Origin: Diphasiastrum complanatum
Lineage: Eukaryota > Streptophyta > Lycopodiopsida > Lycopodiales > Lycopodiaceae
Reading direction: 5' to 3'
DNA length: 64,000 nt
Assembly: GCA_029204225.1 (NCBI GenBank)
Contig: CM055105.1
Span: forward strand, 14,163,221 to 14,227,220
Positions 1 to 9,193 of the stretch are shown piece by piece (the first letter of the stretch is position 1; each line of letters begins with the position of its first letter). Below the pieces are notes generated by a model. It ran no database searches and was not told the origin of the DNA. It was given only the letters and a program-made list of their open reading frames with translations. The position numbers were made by a program, and so were the translations under genes.

Positions 1-372
1 TAGTTCTGGAATTTTCTCTCTCTTCGCACTTTTCGAAAAAATGCGAAAAAGCCAAAGGTGTTGAAAATAGTTAAACTGTTGAATTGTGCGAAATATGCAA
101 ACTGTGCGACACTTAGTGTAATTCTATAGAGTGTTCAAAAAGTAATGTAAATCTGCAGACTTGTTCTAAATGCAAGTTTGTGGAAGTCCTTGAAGATGGC
201 CAAGTCTTCAATGACTTCAAGTTATTAAACTAAACATCTGAACTTGAAATTATGATGGGATTGGTTACCCTTTGTTGGAGATCAGCCGGAAGTCCGTTGT
301 AGACGTCCTTCAAATACATTGATTGTATAAGTTATGATTCCAAGGAGACAACTGTGGGCTTAATTTCCAACA
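1..372 (-). repeat. Partial 3' LTR of a minus-strand Ty1/copia element (element A)
   Basis: Read on the minus strand, this begins TGTTGGAAATTAAGCCCACA at 372 and runs off the window at 1. It closely matches the start of the complete LTR at 30708-33641 (minus strand, starting at 33641), including the tracts for 'gcagacttgttctaaatgc' and 'ggagatcagccggaagtc'. A purine tract lies just inside it, as expected for a 3' LTR. Compared with the other copy it lacks about 1.5 kb, which is present there between the 'gaactgtg' and 'actgtgcgacactt' blocks. Only the outer part of the LTR is in this window. Confidence 0.8.
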
Positions 373-385
373 GTCCCCCTTAAGG
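373..385 (-). promoter_or_regulatory. Polypurine tract of copia element A
   Basis: The minus strand reads CCTTAAGGGGGAC directly before the TGTTGG start of the LTR. This is the expected place and composition of the plus-strand primer (polypurine tract) of an LTR retrotransposon, and it fixes the orientation of the element. Confidence 0.7.
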
Positions 386-559
386 TCACGGTTGGTGCCT
401 TGGTATCTTCGTCAAGTTCAGCATGTTGAAGAACTTCTGGTGCTTGATCTTGGGAAGCGCTTTGGTGAAGATATATGTGCCCATTTATGTTGTGGAGCAG
501 TATTGAAGGATCACTTGCCCTGAGAAAACTTTCTCCCGAATGAAATAATACTGGATTTC

Positions 560-1290
560 TATGTGCTTGGATTTGCCATGAAATTTGAGATTCGGTGACA
601 GTGAAATACAGCTCAAGTTGTCACACAGAATGGTGGTAGAATTGAACTGAGTGTGATGTAAGTCGTGAAGTAATAACCTGATTCATACAGCTTCTTTTGA
701 AGCTTGGCATACTGCGATGTACTCTGCCTCTGTCAAAGAAAGCGCAACTGATTTCTGCTTCCTTGACTTCCACAAAATTGGTCCCCCTGTCAAATATAAA
801 CAGAACTCGGAGGTAGATTCTGCGGACGTCTGGTTGACCAAGATGCGATGATACTTCTTCTTGAATTTCTCCAAATCTGTTCGAGCTAGCTTGGTCTAGT
901 CTAATGATAGGTATTGTCGGCTGCTCAGCTTCTATGACTGTAGTTGCAGGTTCTGTAGAAGGAACATCAACGTTGGAAGAATCCATGCTACGTAAACTAG
1001 GATGAGATGACATAGCATCAATTATCGATGGTTGTTTGAAATCATAGTATGTATTTTCTTGAAATATTACATCCCTAGAGGCAAATACTACATTGGTGGA
1101 TGGATCATAAACTTTATAAGCTTTATGTTTATCAGAATAGCCAATGAAAATACATTTATTTGTCCTATGATCTAGCTCCTTCCTAAGTTGTTTAGGAATG
1201 TGAACAAAACATATACAACCAAAGATTTTTAAATGGCTGACACTAGGCTTGTGCCCATGCCAAACTTCATAAGGAGTTTTGTTGTTGACG
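560..1290 (-). pseudogene. Copia element A: connection region fused to RNase H, reverse transcriptase missing
   Basis: Reading leftwards, the frame first gives the segment that follows copia integrase (KIFGCICFVHIPKQLRKEL and later ASRDVIFQEN, the usual surface region before reverse transcriptase), then an acidic linker with SLRSMDSSNVDVPST. It then passes within about 100 bases into RNase H motifs GGPILWKSRKQKSVALSLTE and AEYIAVCQASKEAV in another frame. The roughly 250-residue reverse transcriptase that should lie between them is absent. The RNase H tail continues to about 560 (CDNLSCISLSPNLKFHGKSK) with stops further on. This is an internal deletion plus a frameshift, so the element cannot copy itself. 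Confidence 0.8.
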
Positions 1291-1299
1291 ACTTTGGTG

Positions 1300-1797
1300 C
1301 TAGATCTTGTGCACGTAACAGGCTGTGGCAGTAGCTTCTACCCTGAACTTCGCAGGTAGGTGTGCTTGATGTAGCATGGATCTGGCTGAGTTGAGAAAAG
1401 TTCGATTCTTCCTTTCCGCAATCCCGTTTTGTTGAGATGAATAGGAAGTGGTGAAATATCTTCTAATACCATGTTCAGCCAGGTAGTCAGACATCTCGTT
1501 AGAGATGTATTCGCCATCGCCATTGGTTCGAAGTGCCTTCACTTCTGTAGACATTTGTGTCTCAGCCATGGCCTTGAATCTCTTGAAGCATTCAAAGGCT
1601 TCAGATTTGTGCTTAATGAACATGACTGTAGACCATCTAGAATAATCATCTTTGAAAGTGATAAAATAGATTGCATCTCCTAAGGATGGAGTTGGCATTG
1701 GACCACAAAGATCGCTATGTACAAGATCCAATACATGCTTTGTTTTGATGGAATGTGATTTTGGAAACTTGCTTCTAGATGCTTCCCATAGATGCAT
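1300..1797 (-). pseudogene. Copia element A integrase core
   Basis: The 165-residue frame shows the copia integrase core: DLVHSDLCGPM with the first catalytic Asp, YFITFKDDYSRWSTVMFIKH, and GIAERKNRT with the catalytic Glu. The second catalytic site, usually RSDNGGE, reads RTNGDGEYIS, so the Asp is replaced by Asn. It would act on element cDNA ends in the nucleus. It overlaps in a shifted frame with the upstream zinc-binding part (CESCIYGKH) at 1680-2195, so there is a frameshift near 1750. It is a relic, not a working enzyme. Confidence 0.85.
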
Positions 1798-2339
1798 GAT
1801 TCACAAAAGAAAGATTTCCTATCTAATGAAGAAGAGAAATTCAGTCCATCAACTAAATTATTACAATGCATATAAGAAAGTGATCTTGTATTCACATGTC
1901 CAAATCGACTATGACACAGAACAACACTGTCATTTACATTTTCACTAGAGATACTAGATAATGCAAATGAATTAGAGAGTACGTAAAGATTTCCGACTCT
2001 AGTGCATGTAGTCAGAGTAGTATCTTCCTTGAGTATTGTACACTGCTCAGATGAGAAAGTAAAAGTGTAGCCCTCATCTGTTATCTTAGAGACTGATAAT
2101 AGGTTCTCAGATAACTGAGGAACATGAAGGACATTAGGAACACAAATAGATAGATCTTTGTCGAAGGTGATCTTCACTGCTCCTTTGCCTTCCACGCGTA
2201 TGGTGCTAGAATCTCTGAGGTAGGTGAATTGATCTCTATTGTAAGCTGTATACTCGGTAAATCATTCCTTGCGAGAGGTCATGTGTTGGGTAGCGCCGCT
2301 GTCCAGGTACCAGCTATCACAGCCTTCATGTGCTCCTAA
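1680..2339 (-). pseudogene. Copia element A protease and GAG-pre-integrase region
   Basis: The minus strand around 2270-2330 reads DSWYLDSGATQHM, the aspartic protease active site of copia elements with the DSGA triad intact. It is followed by a stop and then VPNVLHVPQLSENLLSVSKI and the His/Cys pre-integrase module (CHSRFGHVNTRSL, then FFCESCIYGKH). Upstream of the protease, at about 2340, similarity to a retroelement ends abruptly and no gag is found next to it. The 5' part of a copia element with the same LTR, carrying gag in the same orientation, lies at 29.7-33.6 kb. Confidence 0.8.
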
Positions 2340-3500
2340 CGAAGTTTATCAAACAAGGTTTTCAGTTGCTGTATCAGTATATTAGACGGAGAGTTTCTCA
2401 TAGGAGTCTCAGAACAGCTAGGCGAAATCTAGATTATCAGTCCTTAACAACTAACTATCACTTATTCAAGTTGAACAAGTGATCTTGAGCCTCGACTGAT
2501 CGAGTGTAGTTTCCTGCCCTCAACAGCAGAATAACACCTCATGCGATAATTATACGTCTACTATGTCTAAGAACGAGTGTGCAATTGATCCTTTAGGATG
2601 TGTAAGTCAAATCAGTTTCAAGAATCAATGGAAACATTGATTTCGTAAGTCATAATCAATTTAGAAACAGAACGATCGCTTAGTTCGAACAAGTAGATAG
2701 TTCGTGTCTGACGACCAGTTTAAAGACTATTTAGTTCAAGTTTTGCGGTCATGGGAATACTGCTGTATTTAAACTAAACGTCTGACCAGAGCTGACCAGA
2801 GTTTAGCAAACATATTACACATCTTGATAATGCGAGACAATCGACTTATAAATACAGAAGAACTCAGCACAGCAGACAGAATATGCAAACGAAGAACTTT
2901 GAAGACTCGAAAGCTCGACTCAATTCTCTACTCTCTAAACTACTCTCTAAACTCGGTGAGTACAATGAGCGTTTCGCTAGCTACTAATAGCCATGGATGG
3001 CAAACGAGCGCATCTCTTAGACAACAATTGTGTCCGTTCTTTAATTACATAATTATGAATTAATTGTATCCAATTAGAAAATACAAATGTACAAATGCTT
3101 ATGTGTCGTCTTCGTCACTCCACCATTGACCAATAAGAGATAATCAATGTTTGAGTGGGGCGCAACTGTCTGTATCATCGAAGAATATTCGTTAGTCGGA
3201 TCTCTTCAAGGAAGGCAATCCGGTTCAAATATGTCTTCAGAGGTAGGTCTTTACATTAGACATATCTTCCAGTTAGGTTCATCCTCAAAGTGTGAAAGTT
3301 TGTAGGTTGATTTTACTTGTAACGTTGGCCTTTGATAGAATACTCCAAATAAGTTCTTCATAAGTTATATCAAACAATTACTCCGATAATATTTTTTCAT
3401 ATTCGATTGATTGCATTTGATATTTGATTTGATTCATTGTATATTTGAATATATTTACATGGATTCACCGAAAATGACATGTAATAGGGTATTACATATG
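2340..3500. other. Non-coding stretch, possible LTR material
   Basis: No coherent reading frame was found. A plus-strand TATA-like box (cttataaataca, about 2846-2857) sits in a segment with CTCTAAACT repeats near 2930-2955, which would fit an LTR promoter. On the minus strand, CTTGAGGAGGGGCATA followed by TGTAATACCC near 3485-3510 resembles a polypurine tract followed by an LTR start. Neither could be paired with a second copy in the window. Confidence 0.3.
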
Positions 3501-3572
3501 CCCCTCCTCAAGTGTGAAGCAACCCCGCGAACAATCCATCAAATACTTACATAATTCGAAACATAAAGGTAT

Positions 3573-3672
3573 TTCTTTAAAAACTTCAAACATTTGAGAA
3601 GGATATTTCTGTTAGAATAAATATATTCTTTAAAAACTTCAAACATTTGAGAAGGATATTTCTATTAGAATA
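3573..3672 (+). repeat. Short tandem duplication at an LTR start
   Basis: A unit of about 53 bases (ttctttaaaaacttcaaaca, then tttgagaaggatatttct and the LTR start tgttagaataaatata) is present twice in a row, ending near 3625 and 3672. The second LTR start carries a change (tattag instead of tgttag). This could be slippage or a second insertion or repair event at the LTR edge. Confidence 0.75.
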
Positions 3673-3933
3673 AATATATCTATGTGTAGTATAAATGTGA
3701 ACGCGCATATAAGATATCTAGCTAATGTGTGGGTCCCCACACGGTGTGACTCTTCACGTCACGCATCCAATTCGCAACCATGTAGAGGTTCTGCCTCATG
3801 CGTGAAATCAATAATTTAGTATGTAGTTAGAGAATATGTAGTTAGAGAACATGTGTGCGCTCTCTCACTTCTCTCACTGATGCTTTCTCTCTCATCTCTT
3901 TTCATGCTGATCCGCTGCTGCATATTTTGTAAT
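3610..3933 (+). repeat. 5' LTR of a plus-strand copia element (family F)
   Basis: It starts TGTTAGAATAAATATA and ends GCTGCTGCATATTTTGTAAT immediately before a tRNA-iMet primer site. Its body (for example gtgtgggtccccacacggtg and gaggttctgcctcatgcgtg) is the reverse complement of 27779-28034, so two copies in opposite orientation exist in this window. The duplicated start at 3573-3672 makes the first 50 bases ambiguous. A real LTR start could be either 3610 or 3663. Confidence 0.75.
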
Positions 3934-3934
3934 A

Positions 3935-3946
3935 TGGTATCAGAGC
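3935..3946 (+). promoter_or_regulatory. Primer-binding site (initiator tRNA-Met type)
   Basis: TGGTATCAGAGC is complementary to the 3' end of plant initiator tRNA-Met and sits directly after the LTR end. This is the standard arrangement for plant copia elements. The sequence after it (ggatggctcttgtggatcct) is leader. No gag frame was found behind it, so the element is truncated. Confidence 0.85.
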
Positions 3947-5050
3947 GGATGGCTCTTGTGGATCCTGGCAACGCAGATACGTGAATACGTGAAGGTGTTG
4001 TTAATGTTCTAAAGTACTCCGCAGAAGTTTGAATACACCTATGAGGAGAGTGTGAGACTGTGTAAGAGTTTGTGAAAATGCTACTTTTGGATTAGTGTTG
4101 TCCTTTGACTAACGCCTCCATCGCTGGCATGCCTTAAACGTTGATGGTGACGCCTTCTTCATCTTTCATCCCTTGCTACTATTTCCACATTCACCATCCC
4201 TCCCCGACTGAACTGGCAAACCAGCTGGACATGCATTGTGTGAGGCTCGACCATTTGGGAGGTTGATCCGATGCTGACAGCCAGAGCATTTTCAGTTGCT
4301 ATGAGGAAGTGATATCTCCTGATGCTACTTGCTGGAAAATGAAACAATACAAAAGCAATCCTTGAAGAGTCTTGAATTCCTACGAAGAGTGACTTGAAGA
4401 TGTCAGAATTCAGCCCTGCTGACTTTTGTGAAATGATACTTCAATGTGATGCTGGTTATGTTGCTGAGAGACCGACATACAAAATGCTGCCTCTGTGACA
4501 ATGACCATGACTGTGTGATGACAAGTTCCAGTGGGAGCTGCGACTGTGTGTAGAAGGGCTCCTTGTGAGAGCTGTGTGACAATGACCATGACTGTGTGAT
4601 GACAAGTTCCAGTGGGAGCTGCGACTGTGTGTGTGTGTAGAAGGGCTCCTGTGAGAGCAGCCTGTGTGAAGAGCTCTAAAGAAGATCAATCGACTGGGTG
4701 AAACCGCTAAAGGCCTAATGGCATGCTGAAGACTGTGTGAATGATGATGTTGTGTGACGTGTTGGGCATGGGCATAGTGTCTGGCTCGCACTGGTAGAGG
4801 GAGCTGAGACTTGGCGACTGGATTTCTTTGGTTGAGCTGCCCAAGTTTCTATTTGCCGGACTCCCCCTATAGTTTTGGTGTGATGTGAAAAAAGTGGATC
4901 TTGAATGAATCCAAACTCCCAAAATACTTGGCTAATATCTTTGCACAACAAGTTACAAAAGCTAGCAATGGCAAAGCATCCTAATGCTACATTTCATACA
5001 CATGAACTTGACAAAGCATTCAAGAGACAAAAGAAACTAATAAAAGGTAC
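3947..5050 (+). other. Leader and unassigned sequence behind family F LTR, with an internal tandem duplication
   Basis: No gag or pol similarity is visible. At 4494-4655 a unit of about 81 bases (tgtgacaatgaccatgactg through agaagggctcc) is present twice, the second copy with a longer (GT)n run. Several short frames on both strands exist, but none shows a recognisable motif. The sequence changes character near 4950. Confidence 0.5.
4494..4655. repeat. Tandem duplication, unit about 81 bp
   Basis: Two nearly identical copies of the segment starting tgtgacaatgaccatgactg lie next to each other and differ mainly in the length of an internal GTGT run and one base near the end. The high identity suggests a recent duplication. 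Confidence 0.85.
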
Positions 5051-5084
5051 TGATGGCAGCCAAAAATCACAATAACATATCATA

Positions 5085-5480
5085 CAGATTCCGACGTAGG
5101 TGTTCGACGTATGTTCAAAAATTTCATAATTTGTCGCAATTCGACACGTCGAAGTCCGACGTCCCAGTAAAAAATCCAAAAATTAGAGTCCGGCGATCGG
5201 GAAATATGGGCAACAACCAATTTTTGAAAGGCACATCGGAATCCGACATGTCGGATTCCAACATGCAGACATGGATATGACCTGCCATAGTTTTTTAAAA
5301 AAAATACATGTAATCCGACATGGACGTCGGAATCCGACAGACGTCGGATTCCGATGTCCACGTCGGCAATCCATAAAGCCTGTCCACGACATCTGGCACC
5401 TGTTGTCTGGGCCTGAGTGGGCACAGACGTCGGATTCCTATGTGTTTAGAGGACGTCGGAATCCGACGTCTGTTTCAATC
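5085..5480. repeat. Cluster of palindromic GTCGGATTCCGAC-type motifs
   Basis: Versions of gtcggattccgac or its near reverse complement occur many times in about 400 bases. The most perfect is at 5452-5470, gacgtcggaatccgacgtc, with 9-base arms. Others are at 5235-5262, 5322-5375 and 5426-5438. The element is densely self-complementary and could fold into multiple hairpins. No transposase frame is associated. Confidence 0.8.
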
Positions 5481-5710
5481 GTCGAATTCGCGTGATCCAG
5501 CGCCTTCTCTCTCACTTTGTTTTTTGTAGATTTGAGCATCTTTGGAGCGATTGAGGGCGATTGAAGACTAGTGCTTGAGGGCTTGAAGATCAGTGCTTCA
5601 AGATTGGTGCTTGAAGATCATTGTTTGAGGTTGGTGCTTGATTTTTGTTTGTTTTGCTTTTTGTTTATTTGTTTGAGGTTGGTGTTTGTTTGTTTGTTTT
5701 AAGAAGAGAT

Positions 5711-5832
<122 letters not shown>

Positions 5833-6339
5833 AAAAATTTGCATTGATCTAAAATGGTTTTGAATGGTCTTGTAATAGATTATTAGTATTATTTAGGATA
5901 GTAGATTTAGGATTATTATATTTGTAATTTGTGAGAGAGAAAGAGAGAGAAGAGGTGAAATGTAGATGTATGTTTGAAGATATTGAAAGATTTTGGAGTG
6001 TGATGCCTTAATAGATAACAACGTTTTTCTTGTAAACTTACATTGAGTATAAAGACAAGGAAATGGAAATGTCTTCATGACGTATTTTCTTTTGGTTTCA
6101 ATAAGACCCTAAGAGGATGGAGTCATCCATGAGGCATGTCAAGAGCAATTGCCTTTCTGTTTACAGTTTGAAAACCGAAGAGTTATCTCAATAGGAAACC
6201 TTTTGTTTTCTTGAGCTTCTCTCAAACTTTTTCTGGGATTCATCTTGCAGCACTCCACTTGAATGAGGTCGCCCTCCAAAAACGCCCATCTTCATGAATG
6301 ATGTGTTCATTCATAATTTTGAAAATTGTAAATGATCAA
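5833..6339. other. No gene seen
   Basis: AT-rich sequence with a short GA-rich patch near 5930-5955. No coding frame, RNA or clear repeat was recognised. Confidence 0.5.
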
Positions 6340-7211
6340 TTTTAAAGGCAAGTTGTAAACTTCTTATGAGAATAAGTGAAACATCCAATGTGGACACTTA
6401 TATCCATAAGCAATTAGTTAGCCTTATTGAGATGGAAATAATTTTTTATTTCAATATTAGAAAAATCATGCCAAGCTATGGTGATTTTTGGACTTATGGT
6501 TCTAGCATAAGTAATGTTGATGATCATATGAAGTGCAAATTATATGATCTTGTTTGTTGTGATCATTTTGAGACATGGAGGTCTTGGATTTCCATCAAGG
6601 AGGAGCACCAAGAAGTTGATCTTGAGGAGTCATCTCAAGGTTCAAGTGTGCCAAGGATTGAGGAGGAGAGTCCTTCTCAAGTTATGATTCCAAGAAGAAT
6701 ATCAAGAGACATGGTTGAGCTCACCTCATGCTTGCTTCTCTTATGTCATTGGGTGAATCAATTTGCTTTAGTGAGACTTTTGCAGCTTAAAGTTGGAGTA
6801 AAGCAATAGTAGTTGAGGATGATGTCTCTCTTGAGAACATAGTTGATGTTCTTAATTATTTGAAATTGATTTTAGATCATTTAGAAAGCAAATGGTTATT
6901 TCATTAAATGTATGCTCTTGAGTCTTGCAAGAGCAAGAGTGATTTGTTCACTCATAGTGTGACAATTTGTCTTTTTTCATGTATTGAGACAAATTGTAAA
7001 CTCTTTATGAGAGTAAGTGAATCATCCTCTAAGGACACTTATCTCCATAATGAAGTATCTAGACTCATTAGATCTAAGATTATCATGGAAAACAAGCATG
7101 AAGATATGACGCAAAATCTTGGTTATTATAGCATGCATAGTCTTGCCAATGTTGATGAGCCAAATTCTCGAGATCTTGGTAACATGATGTTGGATCTTTT
7201 GATTCCACAAT
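6340..7211 (+). repeat. Two copies of a dispersed coding-like repeat (LMRxSExSxxDTYxH family)
   Basis: Frames at 6366-6809 and 6908-7240 share MRISETSNVDTYIHKQ and MRVSESSSKDTYLHNEV, followed by similar hydrophobic stretches. The first copy then reads NIRKIMPSYGDFWTYG and TWRSWISIKEEHQE. A third copy lies on the minus strand at 43882-44376 (MRLSETSLKDTYIHKQV, NIRKIMLTFDGLWTSH, TWRHHISFKEKHQDQ). There it sits between the remains of a copia pol and its polypurine tract, so the family is probably a copia 3' internal region. The function of the encoded sequence is unknown. Confidence 0.6.
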
Positions 7212-7582
7212 TCCAGCAACTCTTCCACAAGGACTTTTAGATAAACATCTACCTTATCTTCTTTTACTTGGTTCGGACCAGGACTAAGCAATGACATCAT
7301 AACAAAGAATCTTTTTGTAGCTAGCCAAGGTGGCAAATTATAATTCACTAAAAGAATAGGCCAAGAACTCCATTTGCTACTCAAATCTTGAAAGGAATTC
7401 ACACCATCTATAGCAAGTCCAAGTCGAACATTTTGAGGTTCTTTAGCAAACGGCTGCCAAGTTGAATCCACATGCTTCCAAGCAAGCGAGTCTACTGGAT
7501 GTCTTAGCATGTTGTCATGGCTTCTACCTTGTGTATGCCATAGCATTAGATTTGCAATAGTTGGACACCTGCAAAATAACAA
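7212..7582 (-). pseudogene. CACTA transposase (TNP2-like), downstream exon
   Basis: The minus-strand frame reads HPVDSLAWKHVDSTWQPF, NVRLGLAIDGVNSFQ, SSWPILLVNYNLPPWLATKR and LLSPGPNQVKEDKVDVYLK, the conserved central block of plant CACTA (En/Spm) TNP2 transposases. Similarity stops abruptly after ELLELWNQ near 7212, where the sequence becomes the reverse complement of the dispersed repeat at 6340-7211. The remaining roughly 400 residues of the enzyme are therefore missing. Upstream, an AG acceptor at the frame start (ttttgcag then gtgtcc) joins it to the exon at 7740-8432. Confidence 0.85.
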
Positions 7583-7739
7583 ATAAAAAAGACATCAATA
7601 TTAATATATGTGTGTGTGCATATATATATAATATGCACATATACGTGTGTGTTTATGTCTATAAATATATATTTGAAAATGAAACATAAATTTGATGTTC
7701 AAATGTAATGATGAAACTCAAAAAATATTCTTGCATTGA

Positions 7740-8432
7740 TCAAAGTAAACTAGGGCACCTGTACATTCGAAGAAGGCGTGGTATCAATGGAAAATGTATT
7801 AATACTTTTTGTGGTATTTTTCTCTTTCCTTCCTTCCATCGACTAGCCCCGCAAATAGGACATGAATCCAATATAGAATGCTCTCCACAATATAATATGC
7901 AGTCATTAACATACGCATGAATGCTATTATAGTGCAACCCAAGATCTTTGATCATTTTCTTTGCTTGATATATTGATGGTGGAAGCTCGTTTTCTAATGG
8001 CAAAATATCTTTCTTCAAAAGATGTAGCAACTCATCCATGCTTGCTTGTGACCAACCATGTACCACCTTAAGATTGTAAAGTAACAATGTTGCTGATAGC
8101 TTGCTAACTTTACATCCTGTATATAAGGGTTCACTTGCATTATCCATAAGGTTTTCAAATTCCAAGTTATAATTATCTGTTGGTTGGTCATCTTCCATAC
8201 GTTGGTCTTGCATAGATGGTTTGATTTCCTCATGATCAAAATCCACACTAAATGTTGTGTGTCTAGGTGCTTCTTCTTGATCTAGTGAACCATTAACATT
8301 TTCAAATGTATTTTGTATCATCCATTGTAACTGCAAATCAAGAGAATTTACGGACCTGTCATTTTCAGATTTCCCCTTCAGATTATATTTCTCCTTCGAT
8401 TCTTTATAGTTGGAGTCCTGTGTTGTTGGCAA
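7740..8432 (-). pseudogene. CACTA transposase (TNP2-like), upstream exon
   Basis: It shows the N-terminal TNP2 pattern: MDNASEPLYTGCKVSKLS, LLKKDILPLENELPPSIYQA, KKMIKDLGLHYNSIHAYVND, a zinc-binding CILYCGEHSILDSCPICGAS, and LIHFPLIPRLLRMY. The frame leaves the family after RMYRCP, and the downstream exon resumes with CPTIANLMLWH. This predicts an intron of about 190 bases whose two borders both read CAG/GTG. It is part of one broken element with 8866-9129 and 7212-7582. An acidic stretch before the conserved block is normal for the family. Confidence 0.85.
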
Positions 8433-8865
8433 AAAGTATGAGATTTAAAAGACAAAAGCAAATCACATGTCATAAAATTCCTACCGATTCACATATACAC
8501 GAAGAACTGTCAAACAATCTTTTAGTATTATGACATGTACATCCAAGTAATTTGTACATGACTTTCATATTCACCCACTTCACCAATAATTGCTTATACA
8601 CTAAACATAAAAAGTTTGCAAGTTATTAACAATATGCATGCATGTAATCTAAAATCACATCATAGAGATATATCAACTCAATTCTTGCCATCATGTGATG
8701 AAGTATAGCATTAAAATATACTATCAGGAGACAAATGATAAAGACATGTACAAGACGATTTAGAAAAGTTAGTAAAAGGTATTTCACAAAAGGCCATCAA
8801 AATCAAATGCTTAATTTCTAAAATCGACAACATACCATGTTTCAATTACATTAATAATGCATAAT

Positions 8866-9129
8866 TTAGTATAATACCTTTGCATTATCCTCTTCTTCTT
8901 TTTTTGATGTTGACCAGCCTCTTCTCAACAAATGCTTTTCAATTACATCAAGGGACATAAATCCCAGGCCTCTACAATTGGCACATGGGCAAGGAACCAT
9001 GGTCACACCCCGTCTGACAACATCCTCTCTAATTTTCTCAAATGACCAATCATGCGCAGCATTTGCTCCATGATCTTCTCCATAAAAAAAAATCAATACT
9101 TTTATAAAACGCGTAGAAAACCTAAACAA
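8866..9129 (-). pseudogene. CACTA transposase-associated domain (N-terminal exon)
   Basis: The frame contains VPCPCANCRGLGFMSLDVIE and KHLLRRGW, matching the short Cys-rich transposase-associated domain that precedes TNP2 in plant CACTA elements. Instead of a start near the domain, the N-terminal side reads on through WSFEKIREDVVRRGVTM. It lies about 430 bases upstream of the main transposase exon on the same strand. That gap is AT-rich and could be intron. No CACTA terminal inverted repeats were recognised on either side. Confidence 0.75.
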
Positions 9130-9193
9130 AACACATGCCTACCAACATAAGTACAAAAAGAGAAACTTTTGATTGTCTTAACTACACATCTAG

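Noticed and set aside
3485-3510. Gypsy LTR start TGTAATACCC with purine tract
   Set aside because: No second copy, primer site or LTR end could be found, so not called as an element.
4456-4951. Overlapping minus-strand frames rich in Ser and His
   Set aside because: They are antisense translations of a tandem duplication with GTGT runs; no motif or codon signal.
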